DNA of 64,000 nucleotides from Silurus meridionalis (GCF_014805685.1 NC_060887.1:15016463-15080462); one strand, 5' to 3'; shown: positions 20,641 to 31,798, numbered from the stretch's first letter. The notes: a model not told the origin generated them from the letters alone. Translations and numbers: made by a program.

Positions 20641-21120
20641 TCTGCTCCACAGCTTTGAGACGAATTTCGAGACTAATTAATCTGACGAATAATAAGGGAA
20701 GAAGTTGCAAAGAGTTCCACTTTGCCTTGCTCAAATTTCAGAGGGCCTGGAATGAGACACACTCACTCCATTTAGTTTTGCAGATTTGTTTAAAGGCTTG
20801 CACATTGCTAAAGGTGTTCTTATCAGCGGACATCATCGCCTCACATTCCATTCAATAATGTTTGCCATATTCTTGAGGTTGTGCCCAAGCTTCAGTGCTA
20901 AAGATGGTGTTTTGTAAGTGCTTGTCTCTTCATTCAAACCAGCCACACTGTGAACTGCTTCCACCATCCCTTTTCAACTCAAGCATCATGACCTCCACAT
21001 TTGAATTAATTGGTGAAGATGATTCGCCACTGTCATGTTTGTCAGATGTAGAAGACTGTCCAGTGTCTGTGTTCAATGAAGAGTATTCTTTGGTTCCACT
21101 GTTCACCAATGAACTAGAAC

Positions 21121-24100
21121 CTTGAAACCTCAACGTTGTGGGGACCTGCTGATCGGTAACCCAACATCTTACCCACTGAGCTACCTGCTCCCACGGGTCC
21201 AAGCGGTCAATAAGCCTAATGTACCAACATGGCTTCTTTCCATACTTCAACACCATGTAACTTATATTAAAAGTAGGCCAAACAAGTATTTCAAAAAAGA
21301 CAAAGAAATAAAGCAATCTTTTGAACAGGTTTCTCAAAGTAACAAATAAATTTACAGTTTAATGTCACAAAATAGACAAACTATTAGATTTCAAAAGAGA
21401 AATCTTACCGTGGCGATGGTGGGGCTTGAACCCACAACCTTGTGTGAACATGCTAAACGGTATACCAACAACTAACCCACTGAGCTACCTGCTCCCGTGT
21501 ATCCAAGCAGTCAATAAGCCTAATGAACCAACATGGCTTCTTTTACATACTTCAACACCATGTAACTTATATTAAAAGTAGGCAAAGCAAGTCTTCAAAA
21601 AAAAAAATAAATAAAGCAATATTTTGAACAGGTCTCTTTAATTAACAAATAGATTTACAGTTTAATGTTAAAACATCGACAAACTATTAGATTTCAAAAG
21701 GAAAGTTAACATTTTCCCTTGGCGATGGCAGGGGTTAAAACACCAAACTTGTGGAGACCGGCTGAATGGTAAACCTACAACTTACCCACTGAGCTATCAG
21801 ATCTGACCTGTGGCAACAGTCAATAAGCCTTATGAACCAGCATTGCTTCTGTTCCATACTTCAACACCATGTAATGCATATTTAAAATAGGCCAAACAAG
21901 TCTTTAAAAAAAGACAAATAAATAAAGCAGTCATTTAAACAGTTTTCTTTAATTAACAAATAGATTTACAGTTTAATGTCACAAAATAGACAACTATTAT
22001 ATTTCAAAAGAGAAAATATTATTTTACATTGGCAATGCTGGGGTTTGATCCCACAACCTTGTGGGGACCTGCTGATCGATAAACTGACACCTTAATCACT
22101 GAGCTATCAGTTCTGATGTAAGCAAGCAGTCAATAAACCTAATGAACCAGCATGGCTTTTGTTCCATACTTCAACACCATGTAACTCATATTTAAAATAG
22201 GCCAGACAAGTCTTTCAAAAAAGACAAATAAATAAAGCAGCCTTTTAAACAGGTCTCTTTAATTAACAAATAGATTTACAGTTTAATGTCACAAAATAGA
22301 CAAACTATTATATTTCAAAAGGGAAATAAGATTTTTACCTTGGCAATGCTGGGGATTGAACCCACAACCTTGTGGGGACCTGCTGATTAATAACCCAACA
22401 CCTTAACCACTGAGCTATCAGATGTGACTTATGCAAGCAGTCAATAAGCCTAATGAACCAGCATTGCTTCTGTTTCATAGTTCAACACCATGTAACTCAT
22501 ATTTAAAATAGGCCAAACAAGTCTTTCAAAAAAGACAATAAAATATAGCAGTCATTTAAACAGGTTTTTTTAATTAACAAATAGATTTACAGTTTGATAT
22601 CACAAAGTAAACAAACTATTATATTTAAAAAGAGAAAATATTATTTTACATTGGCAATGCTGGGGTTTGATCCCACAACCTTGTGGGGACCTGCTGATCG
22701 ATAAACTGACACCTTAATCACTGAGCTATCAGTTCTGATGTAAACAAGCAGTCAATTAACCTAATAAACCAGCATGGCTTTTGTTCCATACTTCAATACC
22801 ATGGAAAGCATATTTAAAATAGGCCAAACAATTATCTCAAAAAAAGACAAAAATATTAAGCAATATTTTGAACAGGTCTCTTTGATTAACAAATAGATTT
22901 ACAGTTTAATGTCACAAAGAAGACAAACTATTAGATTTCAAATGAGAAATTATAATTTTACCTTGGCAATGCTGGGGCTTGAACCCACAACCTTGTGGGG
23001 ACCTGCTGATTAATAACCCAACACCTTAACCACTGAGCTATCGGACCTGACTTGTGCAAGCAGTCAATAACCCTAATGAACCAGCATGGCTTCTGTTCCA
23101 AACTTCAACACCATGTAACGCATATTTAAAAAGGGCCAAACAAGTCTTTCAAAAAGACAATAAAATATAGCAGTCATTTAAACAGGTTTTTTTAATTAAC
23201 AAATAGATTTACAGTTTGATATCACAAAGTAAACAAACTATTATATTTAAAAAGAGAAAATATTATTTTACATTGGCAATGCTGGGGTTTGATCCCACAA
23301 CCTTGTGGGGACCTGCTGATCGATAAACTGACACCTTAATCACTGAGCTATCAGTTCTGATGTAAACAAGCAGTCAATTAACCTAATAAACCAGCATGGC
23401 TTTTGTTCCATACTTCAATACCATGGAAAGCATATTTAAAATAGGCCAAACAATTATCTCAAAAAGACAAATAAATTAAGCAATATTTTAAACAGGTCTC
23501 TTTAATTAACAAATAGATTTACAGTTCGATATCACAAAGTAGACAAACTATTATATTTCAAAAGAGAAATTATAATTTTACCTTGGCAATGCTGGGGCTT
23601 GAACCCTCCACCTTTTGGGGATCTGCGGCTCGATAAACCCGACACCTTAACCACTGAGCTATCAGATATGACTTATGCAAGCAGTCAATAAGCCTAATGA
23701 ACCAGCATTGCTTCTGTTCCATACTTCAACACCATGTAACTCATATTTAAAATAGGCCAAACAAGTCTTTCAAAAAAGACAAAGAAATAAAACAGTCTTT
23801 TAAACAGGTCTCTTTAATTAACAAATAGATTTAGAGTTTAATGTCACAAAATAGACAAACTATTTTTTTTTTTCAGAAGAGAAATAAGAATTTTACCTTG
23901 GCAATGCTGGGGATTGAACCCACAACCGTGTGGGGACCTGCTGGTTGGTAAACCTACACCTTACCCACTGAGCTATCAGACTTGACTTCTGCTAGCAGTC
24001 AATAAACCTAATGAACCAGCATGGCTTCTGTTCCATGCTTCAATACCATGGAACGCATATCTAAAATAGGCCAAACAATTATCTCAAAAAAGACAAATAA

Positions 24101-25241
24101 AAAAAGCAATATTTTAAACAGGTTTCTTTAATTAACAAATAGATTTACAGTTTAATGTCACAAAATAGACAAACTATTATATTTCAAAAGAGAAATAAGA
24201 ATTTTACCTTGGCAATGCTGGGGTTTGAACCCACAACCTTGTGGGGACCTGCTGATCGATAAACCAACACCTTAACCACTGAGCTATCAGATCTGACTTA
24301 TGCAAGCAGTCAATAAGCCTAATGAACCAGCATGGCTTCTGTTCCAAACTTCAACACCATGTAACTCATATTTAAAATAGGCCAAACAAGTCTTTCAAAA
24401 AAGACAAATAAATAAAGCAATATTTTAAACAGGTTTCTTTAATTAACAAATAGATTTACAGTTTGATATCACAAAGTAGACAAACTATTATATTTCAAAA
24501 GAGAAATTATAATTTTACCTTGGCAATGCTGGGGCTTGAACCCACAACGTTGTGGGGACCTGCTGATTAATAACCCAACACCTTAACCACTGAGCTATCA
24601 AATCTGACGTATGCAAGAAGTCAATAAGCCTAATGAACCAGCATGGCTTCTGTTCCATACTTCAACACTATGTGGTTCATATTTAAAGTAGGCCGAACAA
24701 GTCTTTCAAAAAGACAATAAAATATAGCAGTCATTTAAACAGGTTTTTTAATTAACAAATAGATTTACAGTTTAATGTCACAACGTAGACAAACTATTAT
24801 ATTTAAAAAGAGAAATAACAATTTTACCTTGGCGATGTTGGGACTTGAACCCACAACCTTGTGTGGACCTGCTGATCGATAAACCGACACCTTAACCACT
24901 GAACTATCAGATCTGACTTATGCAAGCAGTCAATAAGCCTAATGAACCAGCATTGCTTCTGTTCCATACATCAACAACATGTAACTCTTATTTAAAATAG
25001 GCCAAACAAGTCTTTTAAAAAAGATAAAGAAATAAAGCAATCTTTTACACGTCTTGTTAATTAACAAATCAATTTACAGTTAATGTCACAAATTAGACAA
25101 ACTATTATATTTCAAAAGAGAAATTATAAATTTTATCTTGGCAATGCTGGGGCTTGAACACACAACCTAGAGGGGACCTACTGACACGTAACCCTACGCC
25201 TTACCCACTGAGCTATCAGACATGTGCAAACAGTCAATAAG
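21121..25241 (-). repeat. Tandem array of tRNA-derived SINE-like units (units 1-14)
   Basis: Each unit, read on the minus strand, has an A box (TAGCTCAGTGG), a tRNA-like middle and a B box (GGTTCAAACCC or close), then AT-rich body. The GAGCTA landmark falls at 21178, 21482, 21791, 22101, 22412, 22723, 23035, 23345, 23656, 23970, 24281, 24592, 24901 (GAACTA) and 25210, a period of 304-314 bp. The two ends of the tRNA-like part do not form an acceptor stem, so these are not tRNA genes. Usual SINEs are dispersed; head-to-tail regularity of this kind is satellite-like. Confidence 0.9.
22412..23656 (-). repeat. Higher-order dimer inside the SINE array
   Basis: Unit 6 (around 22545-22835) and unit 8 (around 23165-23455) are almost identical and share variants not found in other units, such as TGATCCCACAACC and CATGGAAAGC. 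Units 5 and 7 share their AATATAGCAGTCATTT segment. The repeating entity here is about 620 bp. Confidence 0.8.
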
Positions 25242-25302
25242 ATTAGATTAGATTAGATTAGATTAGATTAGATTAGATTAGATTAGATTAGATTAGATTA
25301 GA
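25241..25302. repeat. (GATTA)n tail of minus-strand LINE
   Basis: About twelve GATTA units at the 3' end of the LINE, immediately before its conserved 3' end (plus strand CAACTTTATTGTCATTACAC). Confidence 0.9.
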
Positions 25303-25464
25303 TTCGATTCAACTTTATTGTCATTACACATGTACAAGTACAAGGCAACGAAATGCAGTTTGGATCTAACCAGAGTGCAATAACAGCAAGTGCAGGATAT
25401 ATAGCTTTTACATGAATTTACATAGTTAAATAAAATAAAATATAGTCTATAAACAGTAATTTAA

Positions 25465-25603
25465 AGATGAATATGTACTATAAATGTAGTATACAGATGA
25501 ATATATATGTACTGAAAACAATATACAGATGAGTATATATATGTACTATGAATATAATTACAGATGAATATATATATATGTACTATGAACAATAATATAC
25601 AGA

Positions 25604-25684
<81 letters not shown>

Positions 25685-25700
25685 TATGAACATGCTATAC
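25465..25700. repeat. Degenerate ACAGATGAATATAT minisatellite and (AT)n
   Basis: Five or six units of roughly 35-50 bp (ACAGATGAATATATATGTAC) with an (AT)n expansion at 25608-25680, inside the LINE 3' UTR. Confidence 0.8.
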
Positions 25701-25987
25701 AGATGCCTATTACTATACACAGAGATTTACAGAAGGATGTAAGCGGTGGACATAATAATATTGCTATAGCTATAAACAGAAAACGGGTATATGTACAGTG
25801 GTGATACGTTTATGGTGAGCAGCAATACAAAAAAGAGCAGTGTGCAAATGAGCAAAGGTTTGTGTAAACAGTCCGTGCAATAACAAAGTGTGAGGTGAGA
25901 AATGATCAGTGTCTTGGTGAGCATAAGTTTTTGTTCAGAGAGTCCATTAGCAAAGAGTGTGAGGTGTGGGGGGAATGTGGTAGTGTA

Positions 25988-27058
25988 TCAGTGAGTGTCA
26001 GAGTTCAGTAAAGAGACAGCTCTAGGAAAAAAGCTGTTCTTTAGTCTGCTGGTCCTGGTCCGGAGGCACCTGTAACGCCTGCCGGAGGGCAGAAGAGAAA
26101 ACAGTCTATGGGCGGGATGAGAGGAGTCCTTAAGAATGCTACGAGCTCGATGCAGACAGCGTTTCTTTTGGATGTCCTCCATGGCTGGGAGTGGAGTCCC
26201 TGTGATGCGCTGGGCAGTTTTCACCACCCGCTGCAGTGCCTTACGCTCTGCAGCAGAGCAGCTCCCATACCAGACTGTAACACAGCTGGTCAGGATGCTC
26301 TCTACTGCGCAGCGGTAGAAGTTCACCAGGATATCCGAGGAGAGCTGATTTTTTTTAAGTGTCCTCAGGAAAAAGAGGCGCTGGTGAGCCTTCTTGACCA
26401 GGCTGGAGGTGTTGATATTCCAGAACAGGTCTGCCGAGATGTGGATCCCCAGGAACTTGAAACTGGAGACACGATCAACAGCCATGCCGTTGATGTGGGT
26501 GGTGTCATGTGTGCCTCTTGCCTCCTTCCTGAAGTCCACAATAAGCTCCTTTGTCTTGGAGGTGTTAAGGAGCAGGTTGTTGTTGTTGCACCATGTGGCT
26601 AGGTGCTGAATCTCCTCCCTGTAGGCAGTCTCATCATTGTTGGTGATGAGACCAATCACGGTAGTGTCATCTGCAAACTTGATGATGGAGTTAGATCCAT
26701 TCACAGGCCTGCAGTCGGAGGTGAAGAGGGAGTAGAGGAAGGGGCTAAGCACATAGCCCTGTGGTACACCAGTGTTGAGTGTGATGGTGTTGGAGCAGAT
26801 GGAGCCAGATCTAACTTGCTGGGGTCTTTTGGTCAGAAAGTCCATGACCCAGTTGCAGGTGGAGGTGTTAATGCCCAGATCTAGAAGTTTGGCTATTAAC
26901 TTAGATGGAATGATGGTATTGAATGCTGAGCTAAAGTCAACAAACAGCATACGTGCATAGGTGTTCTTATTGTCCAAGTGTGTGAGCACAGAGTGCAGTG
27001 CCATGGAAACTGCATCTTCTGTGCTTCTATTGCTCGTAGGGAAACTGGTGGGAGTCAA
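25988..27058 (-). pseudogene. LINE reverse transcriptase, C-terminal half
   Basis: 356 open codons. RT motifs are [35 protein letters not shown] and the catalytic [11 protein letters not shown]. The post-RT part includes [30 protein letters not shown] and the C-terminal [20 protein letters not shown], ending near NSDTH. It is separated by one frameshift near 27050 from the N-terminal half. Confidence 0.85.
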
Positions 27059-28052
27059 ATGTGGTTGGCAGAGAGTCCTTCAGGTGTGCCAGGACCAGCC
27101 GCTCAAAGCACTTCATGACAATGGGTGTCAGTGCTACAGGGCGGTAGTCGTTCAGGCATGTTGGGTTGGAGTGTTTCGGCACTGGCACAATGGAGGTACA
27201 TTTAAAGCAAGTGGGAACAGCTGCTTGGGCAAGAGACAGGTTGAAGATGTCAGTAAAGACCCCAGCAAGCTGCTCAGCACATGCCCTGAGTACGTGACCA
27301 GGGATGTTGTCTGGTCCCGCGGCTTTGTGAGCGCTAATCCGGCTCAGTGCATTGCAGACATCTGTGGAGGAGAGTTTGATTGGAGAGTGATCAGCCGAGA
27401 GTTTGAGCTTGGTGGCAGTTTCTTTGTTGTCTCTCTCAAAGCGAGCATAAAAGTCATTAAGCTCATTCAGAAAGAGGACATCAGTGGCAGCGGGGGTGGA
27501 GTGGGAGGATTTGTAATCACTGATGGCCTGGATGCCTTGCCACATGCGTCGAGGGTCAGAGTTAGAAAAATGCTCCTCTATCTTTAGCTTGTAGCAGTGC
27601 TTGGCCTCTTTGATGCCCCTCTTCAGGTTAGCTCTGGATGTGCTGTAGGCCTGAGCGTCACCTGACCTGAAGGCAGTAGTGCGTGCCTTCAGCAGGAGGC
27701 GCACCTCCTTGTTAATCCATGGCTTCTGATTTGGGTATGTAATGATCTGTTTCTGGGTAGTAACACTGTCTGTGGTGGAACTGATGTTATCCAGAACAGA
27801 GGAGGTGTAGCAGTCAATGTCTGTGTGAGCGTCACTGGTGGCCTGAGAAGCAAATGTACTCCAGTCTGTGTGTAAAACCTTTCCTGGAGTGTGAAATCTG
27901 CGTCTGGGCCACACCTTGATGGTTCTCACTGATGGCTTTACCCGGTTGATGAGGGTGCATATTTGGGGTGAGAAACAAAGAAAGGTGATCTGACTGTCCC
28001 AGGTGGGGGAGGGGGGTTGCAACGTAAGCTCCAGCCATGTTTGTGTATACAT
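27027..28052 (-). pseudogene. LINE endonuclease-RT linker and N-terminal RT
   Basis: 341 open codons. It contains KPWINKEVRLLLKARTTAF, a helical linker, then [40 protein letters not shown] and ALTPIVMKCFERLVLAHL, the palm and finger motifs of L2/CR1-group RTs. It ends where the frame shifts into the FADD-bearing half. Confidence 0.8.
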
Positions 28053-28941
28053 GGTCTAAAGTTTTGTTCCCTCTGGTGTGACATGAAACATGTTGATGAA
28101 ATTTTGGAAGAAATGCCTTTAAGTTTGAGTGATTAAAATCTCCGCAAAATAAACGCAGCTTCGGGTGAACAGTCTGTTATTTACTGATGGCCGCATAAAG
28201 TTCTTTCATAGCGAGCTTAGCATCAGCATCGGGGGGAATGTAAGCAGCAGTAATAATGGTGGAAGTGAACTCCCGCGGTAGATAAAACGGTCTACATTTA
28301 ACCATGAGAAACTCCAGGTTAGCTGAACAATGACTCTCGACAATAACAGAGTTCGTGCACCAAGCTTTGTTGACATAAATGCACAGTCCACCGCCTCTGG
28401 TCTTACCGGAGCCATCTAATGTCCTATCCGCCCGGAGTGTGTGTCGTCCCGCTAGCTCAATAGCGTTGTCCGGAATGCCGCTGTGTAGCTATGTTTCCGT
28501 GAAAATCATGACATTACAGTTCCGAAGTTTCATGCTGTGAGTGATGCTGAGTCGAATCTCCTCCATTTTGTTCACCAGCAACCAAACATTGGCGAGGAAG
28601 ATGCTGGGTAAAGAGAGCCGGTGTGGTGTTAGCTTTAGCTTAGCTTTCACTCCACCACGCTTCCCCCGCCTTTGTTTACGATCTCGACGCCGCCTGCGAG
28701 CACTTCCACCCGGCCGGGTAGAGTGAGCTGCCTCAGGTGCTCTGGTGATCTCAGGAAGGAGATGAAGGTTGTCCATAAAACTGTCGGGGAGTCGTAAACC
28801 AATATCCAAAAGCTCACATCGTGTGTACGATGTATATGCACAGCTGTTCTGCACAAACAGACCCGATACGAGCAACAGAAATACCGCAAAATTGCAGATT
28901 CTGGAGAGACCCTGAGCCTCGCGATGTGCTCGCGCTGCCAT
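28053..28941 (-). pseudogene. LINE N-terminus and endonuclease region, broken
   Basis: From the ATG at 28941 the protein begins with a short hydrophobic stretch (FAVFLLLVSGLFV). A basic segment follows (ARRRRRDRKQRRGKRGG) and then the start of the apurinic-type endonuclease (LVNKMEEIRLSITHSMKLRN, then NVMIFTET) before a stop. Endonuclease pieces continue in other frames around 28170-28420, including GGGLCIYVNKAWC and YIPPDADA. Confidence 0.7.
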
Positions 28942-29407
28942 GAACCAGCGTGGCTTCTGTTCCATACTTCAACACCATGTAACTAATAATAAAAGTAGGC
29001 CAAACAAGTCTTTTAAAAAAGACAAAGAAATAAAGCAATCTTTCAAACAGGTTTTTATAACTAACAAATAGATGTACAGTTTAATATCACAAAGTATACA
29101 AACTATTACATTTTAAAAGAGAAATAAGAATTTTACCGTGGCACTGCTGGGGCTTGAACCCACAACCTGGTGGGGATCTGCTGGTCGATAAACCTACAAC
29201 TTACCCACTGAGTTATCAGACCTGACTTGTGCAACCAGTCAATAAGCCTAATGAACCAGCATTGCTTCTGTTCCAACCTTCAACAACATGTAACTCTCAT
29301 TTAAAATAGGCCAAACAAGTCTTTCAAAAAAAGGCAAATAAATAAAGCAGTCTTTTAAACAGGTCTTTTTAATTAACTAATAGATTTACAGTTTAATATT
29401 ACAAAGT
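28942..29407 (-). repeat. SINE-like array, unit 15
   Basis: Continues unit 14 after the LINE and includes a further tRNA-like head (landmark GAGTTA at 29210; B box on the minus strand GGTTCAAGCCCC). Spacing to unit 14 with the LINE removed is about 300 bp. Confidence 0.88.
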
Positions 29408-29679
29408 GGTCATAAGGAGCCCAGCTCTCAGGCTGAGGGTGACCAGCAGTGGGTGAATGATCTTAATCTATACTTTAACAGATTTGATCAGCTACCCTCC
29501 CCTACCCCCATCCAGTCCCCCCTGCTGCAATCCCCCTTCTCTGGTTCCACAGCAAGCAGCTCCAGCCCCACCTCTCTCTGCACTGCTATCAGCTCACAGT
29601 CAATATACAACACACCTAACTTCCCCCCCTGCCGATTCCCTCCAGCCAACACTCCATCAATACACACTGCCCCTTACAG

Positions 29680-31082
29680 AAGCCCAGGTGAGAATGGAGC
29701 TCAGGAAGATCAAAGCGAAGAAGGCTATGGGCCCAGACAGCATCAGTTCCAGGCTACTAAAGACCTGTGCAGACCAGCTGTGCGGCATATTGCTGTACAT
29801 GTTTGACCTGAGCCTGAAGCTGGGGAAGGTGCCACAGCTATGGAAAACATCCTGCGTGGTGCCTGTTCCAAAGACGTCGCACCCAAAAGATTTTGGGGAC
29901 TACCAACCAGTAGCACTGACCTCCCATCTGATGAAGACATTGGAGAGGCTGGTGCTCACTCATCTCCGACCTCTGGTGAGCCCATCAATGGATCCACTTC
30001 AGTTTGCCTACCAACCTGGCATTGGAGTGGAAGATGCAGTCATCTTCCTCCTAAATCGGGCTACTTCACACCTGGAAAAGGCTGGGAGCACTGTGAGAGT
30101 CATGTTTTTTGACTTCTCTAGAGCTTTTAACACCATCCAACCTGTGTTCCTGAGGGATAAGATGGTGTACATGGGAGTGGACCATCATCTGTCAGCCTGG
30201 ATACTGGACTACCTCACAGACCGACCACAGTATGTGAGGACTCGTGACTGTGAGTCTGACATGATTGTCTGCAACACTGGAGCCCCGCAGGGAACAGTTC
30301 TTGCCCCGTTTCTCTTCACCATCTACACTGCAGACTTCATGTTTAGCTCAGCAACCTGTCACCTACAGAAGTTCTCTGATGACTCTGCCATTGTCGGTCT
30401 GATCACGAATGATGATGACAGAGAGTACAGAGGACTGATACAGAACTTTGTGGACTGGTGCCAACGGAGCTGCCTCCAGATAAACGCGGGGGAAACCAAA
30501 GAACTGGTGGTGGATTTTCGTAGGCACAAGCACACTTCATCACTTCCATTGGTAAACATTCAGGAAAAGGACATTGTGAGAGTGGACTCTTACAAATACC
30601 TGGGTGTTCACCTAAACAACAAACTGGACTGGACAGACAACACTGAGGCAATCTATAAGAAAGGGCAGAGCAGACTCTTTCTGCTGAGGAGACTAAGGTC
30701 TTTTGGAGTGCAGGGAGAGCTACTGAAGACCTTTTTTGACTCTGTTGTGGCATCAGCCATATTCTATGGAGTGGCCTGCTGGGGTAGCAGCATCTCTACT
30801 GCAGGCAGGAAGAGACTAGACAAGCTGATCAGGAAGGCCAGCTCAGTCCTGGGGATTCCCCTGGACACTGTACAGGAGGTGGGAGAAAGGAGGATGGTAG
30901 CAAAACTATCATCATTACTGCAGAATGCCTCCCACCCCCTGTATGAAACTGTTACCTCGTTGAGCAGCTCCTTCAGTGACAGACTGCGTCTTCAGTTACA
31001 TCCTAAGTGTCTGAAGGAGCGATACAGAAGGTCTTTTCTCCCTGCTGCTATTAGACTGTACAATAAAAGCTGCTCCCAGTAA
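29680..31082 (+). CDS. LINE reverse transcriptase, open frame
   Basis: From about 29680 there are some 467 uninterrupted codons of RT (the frame is open from 29457, but the first part is out of register with the coding upstream of it, which reads VNDLNLYFNRFD). Motifs are KKAMGPDSISSRLLKTCADQ, SCVVPVPKTSHPKDFGDYQP, MFFDFSRAFNTIQP, TGAPQGTVLAPFLFTIY and the catalytic FSDDSAIVGLI with Ser in place of the usual Ala. The C-terminus LKERYRRSFLPAAIRLYNKS is complete. The endonuclease is missing. Confidence 0.85.
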
Positions 31083-31164
31083 ACCATTAACCAAAATATA
31101 CACTGTTATTACTGTTCAATGGTGTAATAGTTACTGTTTTTACTGTTTTACTATTTAATAATAC

Positions 31165-31290
31165 TACCTGTGTGCAATATTACCTGCAATATGTGCAATA
31201 TTACCTGCAATATGTGCAATATCACCTGAAATACGTGCAATATCACCTGCAATACGTGCAATACCACCTGTGTGCAATACAACCTGCAAT
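31165..31290 (+). repeat. LINE 3' UTR tandem repeat
   Basis: Six or so units of about 18 bp built on ACCTGCAATATGTGCAATATT. Confidence 0.8.
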
Positions 31291-31467
31291 ACATACTTTC
31301 CCTCATCTGTATTTATACATTGTGTTGTGTATATACTTGTATATTATAGTATGTCTTATTCGTCTATTTGTTTATATATTTGCATTTATTTTTTATTTTT
31401 TTCATGCTGCGGTAACAAAGAAATTTCCCCACTGTGGGACGAATAAAGGTTTATCTTATCTTATCTT

Positions 31468-31530
31468 AAGTAGACAAACTATTAGATTTCAAAAGAGAAA
31501 TTAAAATGTTACCTTGGCAATGCTAGGGGC
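31468..31530 (-). repeat. SINE-like array, terminal remnant
   Basis: Resumes the interrupted unit and stops just after the start of the next tRNA-like head (CCTTGGCAATGCTAGGGG). The array ends here. Confidence 0.8.
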
Positions 31531-31741
31531 GCATAGATTACACAGTCACACAGGTTTTGTCTTTAAAATGGACCCCATGGGGTCTTTAGAAAAACCCTCA
31601 CTGGGCATGTCTAAACACTGTTTGGGAGGTGCTTGTATGGCTTTGCCGGTGGGGACCTCAGTTTAGGTCCCCCCGGTGACATGGGTCCCCATGAATCAGT
31701 GTGCATTCAGGTCGAAGTCCCCAACGATATAGGAGAACAAG

Positions 31742-31797
<56 letters not shown>
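31531..31797 (-). repeat. GGGGAC-type repeat with (CA)n tail
   Basis: Contains GGTGGGGACCTCAGTTTAGG and GACATGGGTCCCCATGAATC, then a CA run (31741-31797). Related to the element at 18996-19225 in opposite orientation. Confidence 0.55.

Positions 31798-31798
<1 letters not shown>

Larger units (their letters stand above)
19838..21120 (-). pseudogene. Tyrosine-recombinase-like multicopy fish gene, decayed copy
   Basis: Three minus-strand pieces line up with apparent introns between them: a recombinase-like core (20398-20880), a short acidic linker (20144-20227) and a C-terminal exon (19838-20035). Putative donors GTAAAAC and GTATGT and acceptors ending TTTACTAG and TTTATTCAG sit exactly at the breaks. 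Upstream, 20930-21120 reads a Ser/Asp-rich stretch (SSTSDKHDSGESSSPINS) that may be an N-terminal part. The core has stops and shifts before the catalytic segment, and the linker has a stop. The family is widespread in fish genomes as uncharacterised proteins; a Crypton-type origin is my inference. Confidence 0.6.
25242..28941 (-). mobile_element. L2-type LINE inserted in the SINE array (minus strand)
   Basis: The element runs from an ATG at 28941 to a (TAATC)n tail (plus strand (GATTA)n, 25241-25302). It contains endonuclease-region, RT and C-terminal coding on the minus strand. It interrupts a unit at CAATAAG / ATGAACC with loss of about four bases and no clear target duplication. Removing it restores the array period. 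Frames are broken, so it is inactive. L2 versus a neighbouring Jockey-group clade is not certain. Confidence 0.85.
29408..31467 (+). mobile_element. L2/Rex1-like LINE inserted in the SINE array (plus strand)
   Basis: A 5'-truncated LINE with an open RT frame. Its 3' UTR has short ATTACCTGCAATATGTGCA-type repeats (about 31165-31290), and its end AATTTCCCCACTGTGGGACG is followed by (TTATC)n. It splits a unit at ACAAAGT / AGACAAAC with a possible 4-bp duplication AAGT (29404-29407 and 31468-31471). Confidence 0.88.

Noticed and set aside
20895..21125. Plus-strand frame with acidic composition
   Set aside because: The opposite strand reads a Ser/Asp-rich segment that fits the recombinase-like relic better.
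21121..25241. Cluster of tRNA genes
   Set aside because: A and B boxes are present, but the sequences either side do not pair as an acceptor stem and no sound anticodon stem-loop forms; the unit has a long AT-rich body.
21121..25241. CRISPR array
   Set aside because: The whole 310-bp unit repeats; there are no short repeats with unique spacers, and the genome is eukaryotic.
26961..27587. 208-codon plus-strand frame
   Set aside because: Antisense to the LINE coding on the minus strand, which carries the recognisable motifs.
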